Of a stretch of DNA of 14,186 nt, positions 6,805 to 14,182 are shown in pieces; the stretch's first letter is position 1; each line of letters begins with the position of its first letter. Origin of the DNA: Planctomycetaceae bacterium UBA4732 (GTDB lineage Bacteria > Planctomycetota > Planctomycetia > Gemmatales > Gemmataceae); contig DHJA01000139.1 in the NCBI GenBank assembly GCA_002404095.1, forward strand, positions 38,662 through 52,847. Reading direction: 5' to 3'. The translations under genes and the position numbers were made by a program. The notes under the pieces were generated by a model. That model was not told the DNA's origin. It saw nothing but the letters and a program-made list of their open reading frames with translations, and did no database searches.

Positions 6805-6808
6805 TGGT

Positions 6809-7501
6809 TTAGGATGATTTTTTCCGGCGGCCGCTCGCTATCCGGCTAGGCAGCGGCGTAATGAGATCGAACACGCTTCGCAGCAGCAGTCGAAAGCCGG
6901 GCAGCACATCGCCGCCGTCGAGCCATTGATTCTCGGTAATCGTCACGCCCTGATCCGGCGAAGTGTAGACCTCGGCCGTCCGCGCCTTGAGATTGACGTA
7001 CCAAACAAGGCGGACGCCGGCGAAGAAGTAATCCTTGAGCTTTCGCTCCATCTCTTGCTTCGTGTTACCCTCGCTGAGAACTTCGACGGCCACATCGGGT
7101 GCAAGGTCCGGTATGGCCTGCGTCGGCATCATTCTTCCTGGCAATCGTTCAAAGGAAATGTATGCCACATCCGGGATGCGTACTAAGCCCGGCATGAGCC
7201 GCAGTGTGCCGTCAGCTCCTAGCACAACGCCGAGCTTGCGTTTCTTAACGAAGCTTCCTAGTTCACGCACGATTTCCGCCGCCACATACGATTCCGGGGC
7301 GCCCATGACCTTCTCCACAAGTACGCCATCCACCAGTTCATACAGCTTGTCCTCGTGATCGTTCAACTCGGTAACATGGTGTTCCTTCGCCGTGCCAGGT
7401 GTAGGGTTAAGGCGAATGCGCTCAGGCGCGATGCCGCCGAAGTGCTTCAACAGATCGCCCATGCTCCAAGTGGGAGGAAAGCTTGTTTCCAGGCGGGCCA
7501 T
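6809..7501 (-). CDS. Uma2-family putative endonuclease, copy B
   Basis: This 230-residue paralogue of copy A shows about 78% identity by hand count and no length difference. The ATG at 7501 has AAGGA at 7509-7513 with a 7-nt spacer. The predicted catalytic set is retained: Asp111 (RIPDVAY), Glu140 (AVEVLS) and Lys154 (ERKLKDYF). Residues 131-170 are nearly invariant between copies (one difference). Residues 71-90 are the most diverged, which could be a specificity or partner surface. It follows the PIG-L gene by 82 nt on the same strand and may be read from the same transcript. The cellular role of Uma2 proteins is unknown; the nuclease call rests on the PD-(D/E)xK-like motif. Confidence 0.88.
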   Translation of the reverse strand: MARLETSFPPTWSMGDLLKHFGGIAPERIRLNPTPGTAKEHHVTELNDHEDKLYELVDGVLVEKVMGAPESYVAAEIVRELGSFVKKRKLGVVLGADGTLRLMPGLVRIPDVAYISFERLPGRMMPTQAIPDLAPDVAVEVLSEGNTKQEMERKLKDYFFAGVRLVWYVNLKARTAEVYTSPDQGVTITENQWLDGGDVLPGFRLLLRSVFDLITPLPSRIASGRRKKSS

Positions 7502-7583
7502 ATGCGCATCCTTCTTTATTCAGACGGGGCGGCTCAATTATTCCCGCGACGCTTCCTTAGAACAAGAGCAACCCGCCGCGCCC

Positions 7584-8375
7584 TCACTCCAACGGCGGCG
7601 CCGGTTGGCCCGGCAGCGACACCGGCGCCGCCGTCGCCTTGCCGCCCATCACCAGCGTGAACGGTTCACTCGTGCCGATCACCGTCGGCAGCGCGAAAAA
7701 CTCGCCGTAAGCGAAGCCGCAACGGCCGCCCATCGAGATGTTGTTGCCGCTGACGAAATGGCGCACTTTAGCGATACGCGATTCATCAAATTGCGAAGAA
7801 TAGCAGCGAATCGCCTCCATCTTCTGCTCGAACGTCGAAGTCACGTCCACCACGAAACTGCCGTGCCACTGGCGCACTTCGGCCTCGAACGGAAACGGTG
7901 CGTAGAGGAGATGCGGCACACGATATGGCACCGTGCCTTCAAAGCGGTCGTCCCACTTGGTGAGCTGGGAATAGAACCGGGCCGCTTCGACGAGGAGGTG
8001 CCCCTGATGATGGTCAGGGGAAGCGGCGGGAGTACGGCCGGCCGTGCAGATCACGATAGTCGGCGTGAGGCGGCGAAACCACGTCGCCAGAATGTACCGA
8101 TTCGCCGGTGAATCCATCAGCTCGCGGTTGGGTAAGCCGACGTTGCAACGGAACGGCACTCCCAGCACTTGGCGCGCGGCTTCCGATTCGCGGGCGCGGA
8201 TTTCGAGCGAGCCGCGCGGCGTAGGTTCGCCGGTGGTCAGGTCGAGGATGCCGACCTTGTAACCCTGCTTGACCAACAGCGCTAAAGTACCGCCGCAGGT
8301 GATTTCCAGGTCGTCCGGATGCGGCCCCACCGCAATCACGTCCAACCGATTGATCGTCGTCTCCGTTTGGGACAT
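7584..8375 (-). CDS. PIG-L family deacetylase, BshB1-like
   Basis: This 263-residue protein has the metal-binding GPHPDD motif at 17-22 and SPDHHQGH at 119-126, diagnostic of LmbE/PIG-L zinc-dependent deacetylases. The stretch VGILDLTTGEPTPRGSLEIRA and the later SFVVDVTSTFEQKMEAIRCYSSQF follow the BshB1 pattern closely. BshB1 removes the acetyl group from GlcNAc-malate in the second step of bacillithiol synthesis, in the cytoplasm. No BshA or BshC gene is in the window, so bacillithiol itself is inferred; related enzymes deacetylate other GlcNAc conjugates. The ATG at 8375 has a strong AAGGAG at 8382-8387 (6-nt spacer). It is divergent from the DNA methyltransferase, with a long palindrome between them. 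The last codons are echoed at 5128-5136. Confidence 0.87.
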   Translation of the reverse strand: MSQTETTINRLDVIAVGPHPDDLEITCGGTLALLVKQGYKVGILDLTTGEPTPRGSLEIRARESEAARQVLGVPFRCNVGLPNRELMDSPANRYILATWFRRLTPTIVICTAGRTPAASPDHHQGHLLVEAARFYSQLTKWDDRFEGTVPYRVPHLLYAPFPFEAEVRQWHGSFVVDVTSTFEQKMEAIRCYSSQFDESRIAKVRHFVSGNNISMGGRCGFAYGEFFALPTVIGTSEPFTLVMGGKATAAPVSLPGQPAPPLE

Positions 8376-8405
8376 GCCGTTCTCCTTAGTTGATCATAAA
8401 ATTCC

Positions 8406-8488
8406 ATCACGAAAGCACGAAAGACGAAAATACGAAAAAGACGTGCCGCAATAGTTTTTCGAGTTTTCGTCTTTCGTGCTTTCGTGAT
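8406..8488. repeat. Long hairpin built from CGAAA-type repeats
   Basis: Positions 8406-8430 and 8464-8488 are perfect 25-bp inverted repeats. Past a 2x2 internal loop, 8433-8439 pairs with 8455-8461, leaving a 15-nt loop. Each arm is a chain of CACGAAAG / GACGAAAA-like units. It lies in the 230-bp gap between two divergent genes, 31 nt upstream of the PIG-L start, so it is not at any gene's 3' end and is unlikely to be a simple terminator. Confidence 0.85.
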
Positions 8489-8592
8489 TCGTATTTTAGA
8501 CGAAGTCCCCCCTTAAGGCCGAACTGCTAAGGACGCGCCGGCCGGTTTCGCTTACAATCGCCGCCGTCCAAGAAATGCACGAACGCCTGTTC

Positions 8593-8599
8593 AAGGAGG
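8593..8599 (+). promoter_or_regulatory. Strong ribosome binding site fixing a GTG start
   Basis: A full AAGGAGG at 8593-8599 lies 6 nt before the GTG at 8606. It is the strongest Shine-Dalgarno in the window and decides the methyltransferase start. Confidence 0.8.
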
Positions 8600-8605
8600 G
8601 ACCGC

Positions 8606-9520
8606 GTGTTCGACCTCTCGCTCGCGCCTGCTTACACCACTTCCGCCGGCCAGTGCTATCACGCCGATTCGCTGGATGTGTTGCGCGAATTGCCGGCCGA
8701 TTCCGTCGCCCTCGTCATGACCTCGCCGCCGTTCGCGCTGCGCCGGCAGAAAGCCTATGGCAATGTGGCGCCTTCGGAGTATGTGGAGTGGTTTTGGCCG
8801 TTCGCGGTCGAGATTCAGCGGGTGTTGCGGCCGGACGGCAGCTTCGTCCTCGACATTGGCGGCGCCTGGAACCGCGGCAGCGGCACGCGGTCGCTGTATC
8901 AATATGAGTTAGTGATCCGGCTGATGGAGTTGTTCTATCTTGCGCAGGAGTTCTACTGGTACAACCCGAGCAAGCTGCCGACGCCGGCCGAGTGGGTCAC
9001 AATCCGACGAACGCGCGTGAAAGATGCCGTTACTACGCTATGGTGGCTGTCGAAGACTGAGACGCCGCGCGCTGACAATCGCCGGGTGCTAAAGCCATAC
9101 AGTCCGTCGATGAAGCGCTTGCTGCGCGACGGCTATGACACGGCCAGCCGGCCTTCGCAACACGACATCGGCCCGCATTTCCGCCGTGACAACGGCGGCG
9201 CCATTCCGCCGAACTTATTGCAGATCCCGAATACGCGGTCCAGCGACGAGTATTTTCGCCGCTGCCGTAGCGTGGGGCTGCCCATTCACCCCGCGCGCTT
9301 TCCCAACGGCGTACCGGAGTTCTTCATCCGCTTCCTGACCGACCCAGGCCAGCTCGTCGTCGATCCTTTCGCCGGCAGCAACGTCACCGGCTGCGAAGCG
9401 CAGAAACTCGGGCGCCAATGGCTCGGTATCGAACTCAACGCCGATTACGTGGCCGGCTCGCGGCTGCGCTTCGAGGCGCCGGAGGTCAGTTCCGCGCCAG
9501 TCGGTTCCGAAGCAGCGTGA
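8606..9520 (+). CDS. PvuII-type N4-cytosine DNA methyltransferase
   Basis: This 304-residue protein has the beta-class order of methyltransferase motifs: catalytic TSPPF (motif IV) at 39-43, HPARFP (motif X-like) at 228-233 and DPFAGSNVTG (SAM-binding motif I) at 253-262, then WLGIELN. TSPP[FY] is typical of N4-cytosine enzymes. From memory, long segments match M.PvuII very closely: SPPFALRRQKAYGN, DGSFVLDIGGAW, FYWYNPSKLPTPAEWV, RVKDAVTTLWWLSKTE, DNGGAIPPNLLQI, HPARFP..PEFFIR. M.PvuII methylates CAGCTG, so that target is a reasonable prediction. The GTG start is set by AAGGAGG at 8593-8599. No PvuII-like endonuclease or C protein flanks it. Its 3' end overlaps a convergent winged-helix gene by 35 nt. 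It may be an orphan methylase, or the partner of that neighbour. Confidence 0.92.
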   Translation: MFDLSLAPAYTTSAGQCYHADSLDVLRELPADSVALVMTSPPFALRRQKAYGNVAPSEYVEWFWPFAVEIQRVLRPDGSFVLDIGGAWNRGSGTRSLYQYELVIRLMELFYLAQEFYWYNPSKLPTPAEWVTIRRTRVKDAVTTLWWLSKTETPRADNRRVLKPYSPSMKRLLRDGYDTASRPSQHDIGPHFRRDNGGAIPPNLLQIPNTRSSDEYFRRCRSVGLPIHPARFPNGVPEFFIRFLTDPGQLVVDPFAGSNVTGCEAQKLGRQWLGIELNADYVAGSRLRFEAPEVSSAPVGSEAA

Positions 9521-10172
9521 GATGGCGCGAGAAGCGATCCTCCAGATGGAGATGCAAGTCGCACAGCATGTTGGCGTCGTCGCCGGTGAGATGCCGGCCA
9601 TCGCTCAACACCGTCTTGCCGCGGCCTACCATGCGCTCAACATCGGCCAACGCGGCGCGCACGGCGGCCAGTCGGGCGTCGAGGGCGGCGCCCTGAGAGT
9701 TCTCCGTAATGCTCCAGAAGCGGCAGGCGTCGGCGAAGGTCAGTTCCTGCTTGCGGCCGTCCTGATACTTCCGCACGGCCGTGCTGGCGAAGAAGGTTTG
9801 CAACAGCTTGTCTTGGTCGCGCGGCAGTTTTACATTGTCGGTGGGCGCCGGCGCCGGCTCGTCGTTGCGAAGGCGGCGCACCAACTGCCGGCCTTCGCGG
9901 GTCAAGGCGTACAGCTTTTGGCCCATCTTGTTGAGCCAGCCGCGGCGCGCCAATCCCTTCTCGCCCATAAGGCTGGAAAGCACCTTATTGGAGTCGGGAT
10001 GTTGCTCCGCGTAGCCTTTGAGGCCGAAGGTGCGAGGGAATTGCTGCCAGACCGCGACGATCAGCGCTTCGGCGCTGAACGGCGATTGGCCTGCCTCCTC
10101 GAGTTGAAAAGCAGCCAGGAGGATCTTCTCCGGCACAGTGCAATCCGCGATCGTATTCACAAATAGGCCCAT
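9486..10172 (-). CDS. Winged-helix domain protein of unknown function
   Basis: I do not recognise the 228-residue product as a named family. Residues about 13-101 look like a winged-helix DNA-binding domain: PEKILLAAFQLEE, SAEALIVAVWQQFP, SNKVLSSLMGEKGLARRGWLNK, then a wing-like GQKLYALTREGRQLV. A Pro/Ala linker follows at 102-116. The C-terminal half (about 117-228) is mostly helical and charged, with a possible coiled coil near 160-185. No PD-(D/E)xK, HNH or PLD nuclease motif is seen. The last 35 nt overlap the end of the PvuII-type methyltransferase gene on the other strand. The ATG at 10172 has only a weak ribosome binding site, so the start is tentative. It could be a regulator, a restriction-system partner or an unrelated neighbour. 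Confidence 0.72.
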   Translation of the reverse strand: MGLFVNTIADCTVPEKILLAAFQLEEAGQSPFSAEALIVAVWQQFPRTFGLKGYAEQHPDSNKVLSSLMGEKGLARRGWLNKMGQKLYALTREGRQLVRRLRNDEPAPAPTDNVKLPRDQDKLLQTFFASTAVRKYQDGRKQELTFADACRFWSITENSQGAALDARLAAVRAALADVERMVGRGKTVLSDGRHLTGDDANMLCDLHLHLEDRFSRHLTLLRNRLARN

Positions 10173-10312
10173 CCGCTCGACGGAACCAAGGTAATGCGCT
10201 GGGACACTCGATTCTTACGCGCGCTAGGCCGCTATGCTTCCGAAGTTTAATCCGATTTGTTAAATTCTCATCCTCCTTCCATGCCACCTCCGCTACAACC
10301 GGCGCCAGCCGC

Positions 10313-11398
10313 TCACTCCGAGGCGTCGCCGTCGAGGCGATCGCCTTTCATCACCTCGCGTAACAACACCGTGGCATAACTGCCAGCTGGCAATGTAAAG
10401 CTCAGGCGCACGCCCTCAGCCTCACGCGCCGCCGTCAGATCGTCGAGATAAATCAGGTTGTGCCGCCGTGTGCCGGACAGCAACTTGCCGAAGCCGCGAA
10501 ACGCTTCCGGCGTCAAGCCGGCGTCTTGCAATACGGATGCCTCGCGCATGGCAGCCTCGCCCGCGGCGCGGAACATCTTGCGTCCGAACATCGGGCCGGC
10601 GGTGACGGTTTCCCGCGCATCGAAACGAGCCTGCTCGCGTTCCACCTCTTCGGCGACGAATATGCCGCCGAACGGCCACTTCATCATCACGTCGCCCGGT
10701 AATACGCGCCGGAGCAGGTCATCGGCCATGCGCCCCGCCAGGGTGTAGTTGAACAGAGCCGCCTGCCCCGCCGATAGGGCCAGTTTGCGGAGAAAGGGGC
10801 TGCGCAGGTTGGACCGACCGCCAGACGGCAGAGTCGGAGGAGGTTCGCCGCGCAATAGAGCCATGCCCATGAGTACGGTTTCACCGTCGCGGCCGAACCG
10901 CTGGGGGCCATAGAAATTAGGCATCCCTTTTGTGCGTAATCGGTCCAGAATGTGCGACAGCGGCTCGTCCGCCGCGGGGTCCACGTCGCGCACCAGAATG
11001 CGGAAGCGGTTGCCATGCAGGTGGCCGGGCTTGAGCTTGTTGCCATGACGGCTGACGCTCAGCACACGGATGTCATCACCATCCAGCTGGGCGAGCCGAC
11101 TTTCGGCGCGGACGGGCGCCGACACCATCTGCCGAGTGACGGCGTGACGGTCTTTGAGGCCCGCGGCGCCGATTTCGCCGACAGGAACGTCAAGACGACG
11201 CGCGATTTGGTGGATGAAGTATTCGGCTCCCATGCCGCGTTTCTCCACCCAAAGGTAGAGATAATCGCCTTGGCCGGAAGGCTGATACGCCGGGATTTCT
11301 TCGACCTCGAAGTCTTCCGGCCGATCCTTGATGCGCCCGCCCACGCCCGGCAGATCCGCGGTGAGCAGCGGAGGCGCGGCGAGCGGATCGAAACTCAT
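10313..11398 (-). CDS. truD: tRNA pseudouridine(13) synthase TruD
   Basis: This 361-residue protein is a member of the TruD family, which makes pseudouridine at position 13 of tRNA(Glu) in E. coli. The catalytic motif GLKDRHAVTRQ lies at 80-90, with Asp83 corresponding to the catalytic Asp80 of E. coli TruD. Other family signatures are HGNKLKPGHLHGNRF (118-132), NFYGPQRFG (161-169) and the C-terminal FTLPAGSYATVLLREVMK. Length is normal. The ATG at 11398 overlaps the TGA of the upstream lipoprotein gene (ATGA), with GGAAAG just before it, so translation is probably coupled. It is the third gene of a tight minus-strand unit. TruD activity is not restricted to one phylum and says little about taxonomy. 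Confidence 0.95.
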   Translation of the reverse strand: MSFDPLAAPPLLTADLPGVGGRIKDRPEDFEVEEIPAYQPSGQGDYLYLWVEKRGMGAEYFIHQIARRLDVPVGEIGAAGLKDRHAVTRQMVSAPVRAESRLAQLDGDDIRVLSVSRHGNKLKPGHLHGNRFRILVRDVDPAADEPLSHILDRLRTKGMPNFYGPQRFGRDGETVLMGMALLRGEPPPTLPSGGRSNLRSPFLRKLALSAGQAALFNYTLAGRMADDLLRRVLPGDVMMKWPFGGIFVAEEVEREQARFDARETVTAGPMFGRKMFRAAGEAAMREASVLQDAGLTPEAFRGFGKLLSGTRRHNLIYLDDLTAAREAEGVRLSFTLPAGSYATVLLREVMKGDRLDGDASE

Positions 11399-11964
11399 TG
11401 CTTTCCAGCCTTTTGGGCTTCGAGGTAAGTCTCCTGGGTCTGCAATGTGTAGTTGTGTTCGCTGGCGTACGCGGTTTGCGCTTGCATCAGGGGGCCGTAA
11501 TCCGCGTTGTCCTTCGCCGAGACCTTAGCAAGCATTTCACTAATGTACCCCCACTTGGCGGCGGGCGTACCGCCCGGTTCCTCAACCTTCTTTACGATCG
11601 GCAGCAGGTCGTCGGTGAGAATACTCTGTTGGCCATTCAGATAGTCTTTATAGGCGCTTAACAGCGCCTTGGCGGAGCTTGACGATGACGGCAGCGGCTG
11701 GGCGTCCATTTCCGCCCGCACTTCTTTCACCGTCTTCTCCATCTCCTGATAGGCCGAGCGAACTTGCCCGGCGTCGGCGGCCGTGCCCGTTTTCAACGGA
11801 ATAATAGCCGCGCGGAAGGTACGCGTGGATTTAGCGATCCTGCGATTGTCCTTGGCTATCTGCTCGATAAACCCGATGCGGCTGGGCGGAAAACTACAGC
11901 CGACGGCGCCAAACGTCGTTGCCACAGCGATCAACAATGCGACGCTCTTGGTCCAGAACCGCAT
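11395..11964 (-). CDS. Predicted lipoprotein, function unknown
   Basis: Starting at the ATG at 11964 (GGGAGG at 11970-11975, 5-nt spacer) the product is 189 residues. An in-frame start at 11997 adds 11 residues but overlaps the upstream gene and has no such site. A type II signal peptide is likely: MRFWTKS, hydrophobic 8-19, then AVGC with the lipidated Cys23. The remainder is charged and helix-prone with a Ser-rich patch (SSSSS), suggesting an elongated helical periplasmic protein on a membrane anchor. I recognise no named domain. It begins 13 nt after the zinc-ribbon membrane protein gene and its TGA overlaps the truD ATG, so the three are almost certainly co-transcribed. Confidence 0.82.
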   Translation of the reverse strand: MRFWTKSVALLIAVATTFGAVGCSFPPSRIGFIEQIAKDNRRIAKSTRTFRAAIIPLKTGTAADAGQVRSAYQEMEKTVKEVRAEMDAQPLPSSSSSAKALLSAYKDYLNGQQSILTDDLLPIVKKVEEPGGTPAAKWGYISEMLAKVSAKDNADYGPLMQAQTAYASEHNYTLQTQETYLEAQKAGKQ

Positions 11965-11977
11965 GAGTACCTCCCGC

Positions 11978-12958
11978 TCAATCGGCCTTGTAGGCATAGC
12001 CCTTGATCACCTTGTCGCTCATAAGAACCGTCACCACCCACACGCCCACGCCTATGGCCGCCAGAGCCTCCACGCTCATCAGGAAGATCATCATCACGGC
12101 GAGGTCGTCGGTCACCATTCCAACCAGGAATTTAAGGAGTATCGCCGTCGTCATCATGAAGCCCCACGAGTTGATCGGGACCGTCCCCATGATGGCCGAC
12201 GCCATGCCCCAGCGGTAGCCCTCCAGGTTCTGAATCTGGACCGCCCCGTAGGTGACAAGACCGGAATAGACCATGCCGAGGAAGATCGGCAGCAACGCCA
12301 GAAGGAAGAAATACCACGGCAGCAGACCGACTAGGGCAAGGTCGGTGCCGAAAAAAGAGTAGAACGATTTCCGATTGGGATCGTTCTTCGGCTCCGCTGT
12401 CGGTTCCTTCTCGTCGTTTACAACGGATAGGCCGTGTTCCGCCTCGATGACCGGCTTGGGCGGCTTACTCTTGTCGCCGTCGTCGGCGTCAATCGGGAAG
12501 AGCGTCGGGATCAGGATCATCACCAAAACGCCCAGCCAGCCGAAGAAGCCGAGGGAGCCGACCACGATTAGCCAGTTGGACGGCCCGACGAGCGCCGACG
12601 CCGCGGGGCCGCGCATGTCTTTGGTGGTCATGTCCGGCGCGTAATCAATCTCCGGCTTTTTATCCTCATCGGCAACTTTTTCTTCCTGCACGTAACCGTA
12701 GGTGCCGCCTTCATCGTCGTCGGCCGGCTTGGCGTTTGCCGGCTTCTTCGGCGACGCTTTCTTGTCCGCCGTCTTCTGCGGCTTGCGGTCGGCGGTGATC
12801 GCTTCCTTCGGCTTTTTGAGGGGAACTTCCGCCGCGTCCGCGCCCGCGGTGAACCGTGAACCGCATTCGGGACACTTCACCGCTTTGCCGGCCGGCACGG
12901 GCTTTGACGCCTTCAGCACGGTCTTACATTCCGGACAGGTGATTTTGGAAGCCGCCAT
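11978..12958 (-). CDS. Zinc-ribbon multi-pass membrane protein
   Basis: I prefer the ATG at 12958 (326 residues; MAASKITCPEC), which puts a zinc ribbon at the very N-terminus with Cys8, Cys11, Cys29 and Cys32 (two CPEC knuckles). An upstream in-frame start at 13012 would add 18 residues of no recognisable character. A Lys/Pro/Asp-rich disordered linker runs to about 125. Hydrophobic segments lie near 128-155, 207-240, 252-280 and 286-313 (four or more helices), with an acidic loop between the first two. This N-terminal ribbon plus Lys-rich linker plus membrane domain is common in planctomycete hypothetical proteins, but the function is unknown. The ribosome binding site is weak. It heads the unit with the lipoprotein (13-nt gap) and truD. 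Confidence 0.82.
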   Translation of the reverse strand: MAASKITCPECKTVLKASKPVPAGKAVKCPECGSRFTAGADAAEVPLKKPKEAITADRKPQKTADKKASPKKPANAKPADDDEGGTYGYVQEEKVADEDKKPEIDYAPDMTTKDMRGPAASALVGPSNWLIVVGSLGFFGWLGVLVMILIPTLFPIDADDGDKSKPPKPVIEAEHGLSVVNDEKEPTAEPKNDPNRKSFYSFFGTDLALVGLLPWYFFLLALLPIFLGMVYSGLVTYGAVQIQNLEGYRWGMASAIMGTVPINSWGFMMTTAILLKFLVGMVTDDLAVMMIFLMSVEALAAIGVGVWVVTVLMSDKVIKGYAYKAD

Positions 12959-13031
12959 GAGCGTTGGTCCATAGAACTGGTCTTGACGCCGGCCGTCCGA
13001 AGGGATCGACACCGGCCATCTTATATTATTC

Positions 13032-14123
13032 CTATTCCTTCCGCCAGACGGTGATGGTCGCCGCCTGTCCCAGAATACGCACCGTCACCTGCCGCGGCGA
13101 CTTCCAACCGACCGCGTGCGCCGCCGCGCGCAGCTTGGCGGGGTCGCCGACGAGTAGAACGGCGCGGCCGCCCGGCTTCAATACGCGGTCGTATTCACGG
13201 AGCATTCGGCCGTATAGGGGGCCGATCTCCTCCGGTTCACCGAGCTGTTTGCCGAAAGGCGGGTTGGACACGATGCGGTCAACCGTCCGCGACGCCAGCG
13301 GCAATCGCGCGGCGTCCCAGCGCGTCAGCGCGACCGGGGCCAGCCGGCGTAGGTTCACGGACGCGGCCCGAACCGCACCGGCATCCACGTCTCCGCCAAG
13401 CGCGGGCGGGAACGACGCGCGACCCGCACGCATCAACGCCAGGTGTTCCGCGAGCAGAGTACCGGCGCCGCACATCGGATCAAGGACGACGTGAGACGGT
13501 TTAATCTCGGCGAGGCGAACCATCGCCGCCGCCAGCGTCGGCCGCAACGAGGCCGGCCGATGTTCCAGCTTGTACGTCCGGTGCCGCATGGTCCGATCCG
13601 ACAGCCGCAAACCACACACCGCCGTTGCGCCGTCAATGGTCAGCCAGATCTCGACGGCGGCGTGTTCCTCGGCGGGCTTCCAGCTGGCCGGTAGTTTTCC
13701 GGCCATTCCTTTCGCCAGCGCGTAGCGGGCGTCGCGGCGCAGATAGCCGTGTTGCCCTTCCATTTGTGTAACGAGGCGATATGTGGGTCGGCCCTTCGGC
13801 TTCGGCCGGATGGCGTGGTGCAGTTGAAGCAGGCGACCCCAATCGGCGTCGCGGGCCGTCCAGCGCTCAATCTTGTCGAGGTCTTCGGCGCGATGCGTTA
13901 GCTGATCGGTGCCCCAGGCATAGAGAAAAACGTCCTCTGTAGTACGCAATTGCAGCAGGGATTCGTCGATGTTCTTAACGCGGAAGACGACGACGCCACG
14001 GCCGACGCGCTTGACCTCGCCGTCGAGGTCGTGTTCGATTTCCTCCGCCGCGACGGGTTCCAGCCCCTGATGGACCATAGCGTAACAGGGGGGCAACGGC
14101 GCCTCGCCGCGGGACCGGGACAT
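13032..14123 (-). CDS. THUMP-domain RNA guanine-N2 methyltransferase-like protein
   Basis: This 363-residue protein has an N-terminal THUMP-like RNA-binding region (about 15-180). A class I SAM methyltransferase domain follows: HRPASLRPTLAAAMVRLA (188-205), SAM-binding VLDPMCGAGTLLAEH (213-227), acidic GGDVDAGAV, and catalytic NPPFGKQLG (287-295). NPPF/Y plus THUMP is the layout of the TrmN/Trm14 and RlmL families, which methylate N2 of guanosine in tRNA (position 6) or 23S rRNA. The single-domain length favours TrmN/Trm14 over the longer RlmL, but the exact RNA site cannot be read. The ATG at 14123 has only a weak GAGA upstream. It precedes the zinc-ribbon gene on the same strand with a 73-nt gap. 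Confidence 0.88.
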   Translation of the reverse strand: MSRSRGEAPLPPCYAMVHQGLEPVAAEEIEHDLDGEVKRVGRGVVVFRVKNIDESLLQLRTTEDVFLYAWGTDQLTHRAEDLDKIERWTARDADWGRLLQLHHAIRPKPKGRPTYRLVTQMEGQHGYLRRDARYALAKGMAGKLPASWKPAEEHAAVEIWLTIDGATAVCGLRLSDRTMRHRTYKLEHRPASLRPTLAAAMVRLAEIKPSHVVLDPMCGAGTLLAEHLALMRAGRASFPPALGGDVDAGAVRAASVNLRRLAPVALTRWDAARLPLASRTVDRIVSNPPFGKQLGEPEEIGPLYGRMLREYDRVLKPGGRAVLLVGDPAKLRAAAHAVGWKSPRQVTVRILGQAATITVWRKE

Positions 14124-14163
14124 GAATCGTTCTCTTTGGAAAAGAGGGGCGGCCTTGGCGTGG

Positions 14164-14182
14164 CACGGCCGTCTCGGCCGTG
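14164..14182. repeat. Short palindrome at the right edge
   Basis: A perfect 8-bp stem (14164-14171 with 14175-14182, loop TCT) reads CACGGCCG...CGGCCGTG. It lies upstream of the THUMP methyltransferase start and may extend past the window. Confidence 0.6.

Larger units (their letters stand above)
6484..6808. other. 325-bp gene-free region with promoter and nested palindromes
   Basis: This is the only gene-free stretch over 300 bases. It holds the promoter of the small exported-protein gene (6547-6575), a nested palindrome (6622-6740) and a second palindrome (6756-6804). No open reading frame with a ribosome binding site was seen. Confidence 0.7.

Noticed and set aside
6484..6808. tRNA or other known RNA gene
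   Set aside because: The palindromes do not form a cloverleaf with T-loop or anticodon features, and no known RNA family was recognised.
4354..7592. Composite transposon bounded by the two Uma2 genes
   Set aside because: Uma2 proteins are not transposases, no terminal inverted repeats or target duplications bracket the segment, and a footprint-bearing duplication explains the data better.
8393..8398. TATGAT as a -10 box for the PIG-L gene
   Set aside because: It would start transcription inside or next to the ribosome binding site, and there is no matching -35 box at 16-18 nt.
8406..8488. CRISPR array or intrinsic terminator
   Set aside because: The units are inverted rather than spaced direct repeats, no spacers exist, and no gene ends next to the hairpin.
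9522..10166. Plus-strand open frame directly after the methyltransferase stop
   Set aside because: It would look like an operon partner but is antisense to the winged-helix gene, whose translation has coherent secondary structure. The plus translation is low-complexity in Ala, Gly and Arg.
9985..10287. Minus-strand frame starting at a GTG with GGAGG upstream
   Set aside because: The ribosome binding site is attractive, but most of the frame is out of phase with the winged-helix gene and the peptide has no recognisable character. The possibility of a short leader peptide cannot be excluded.
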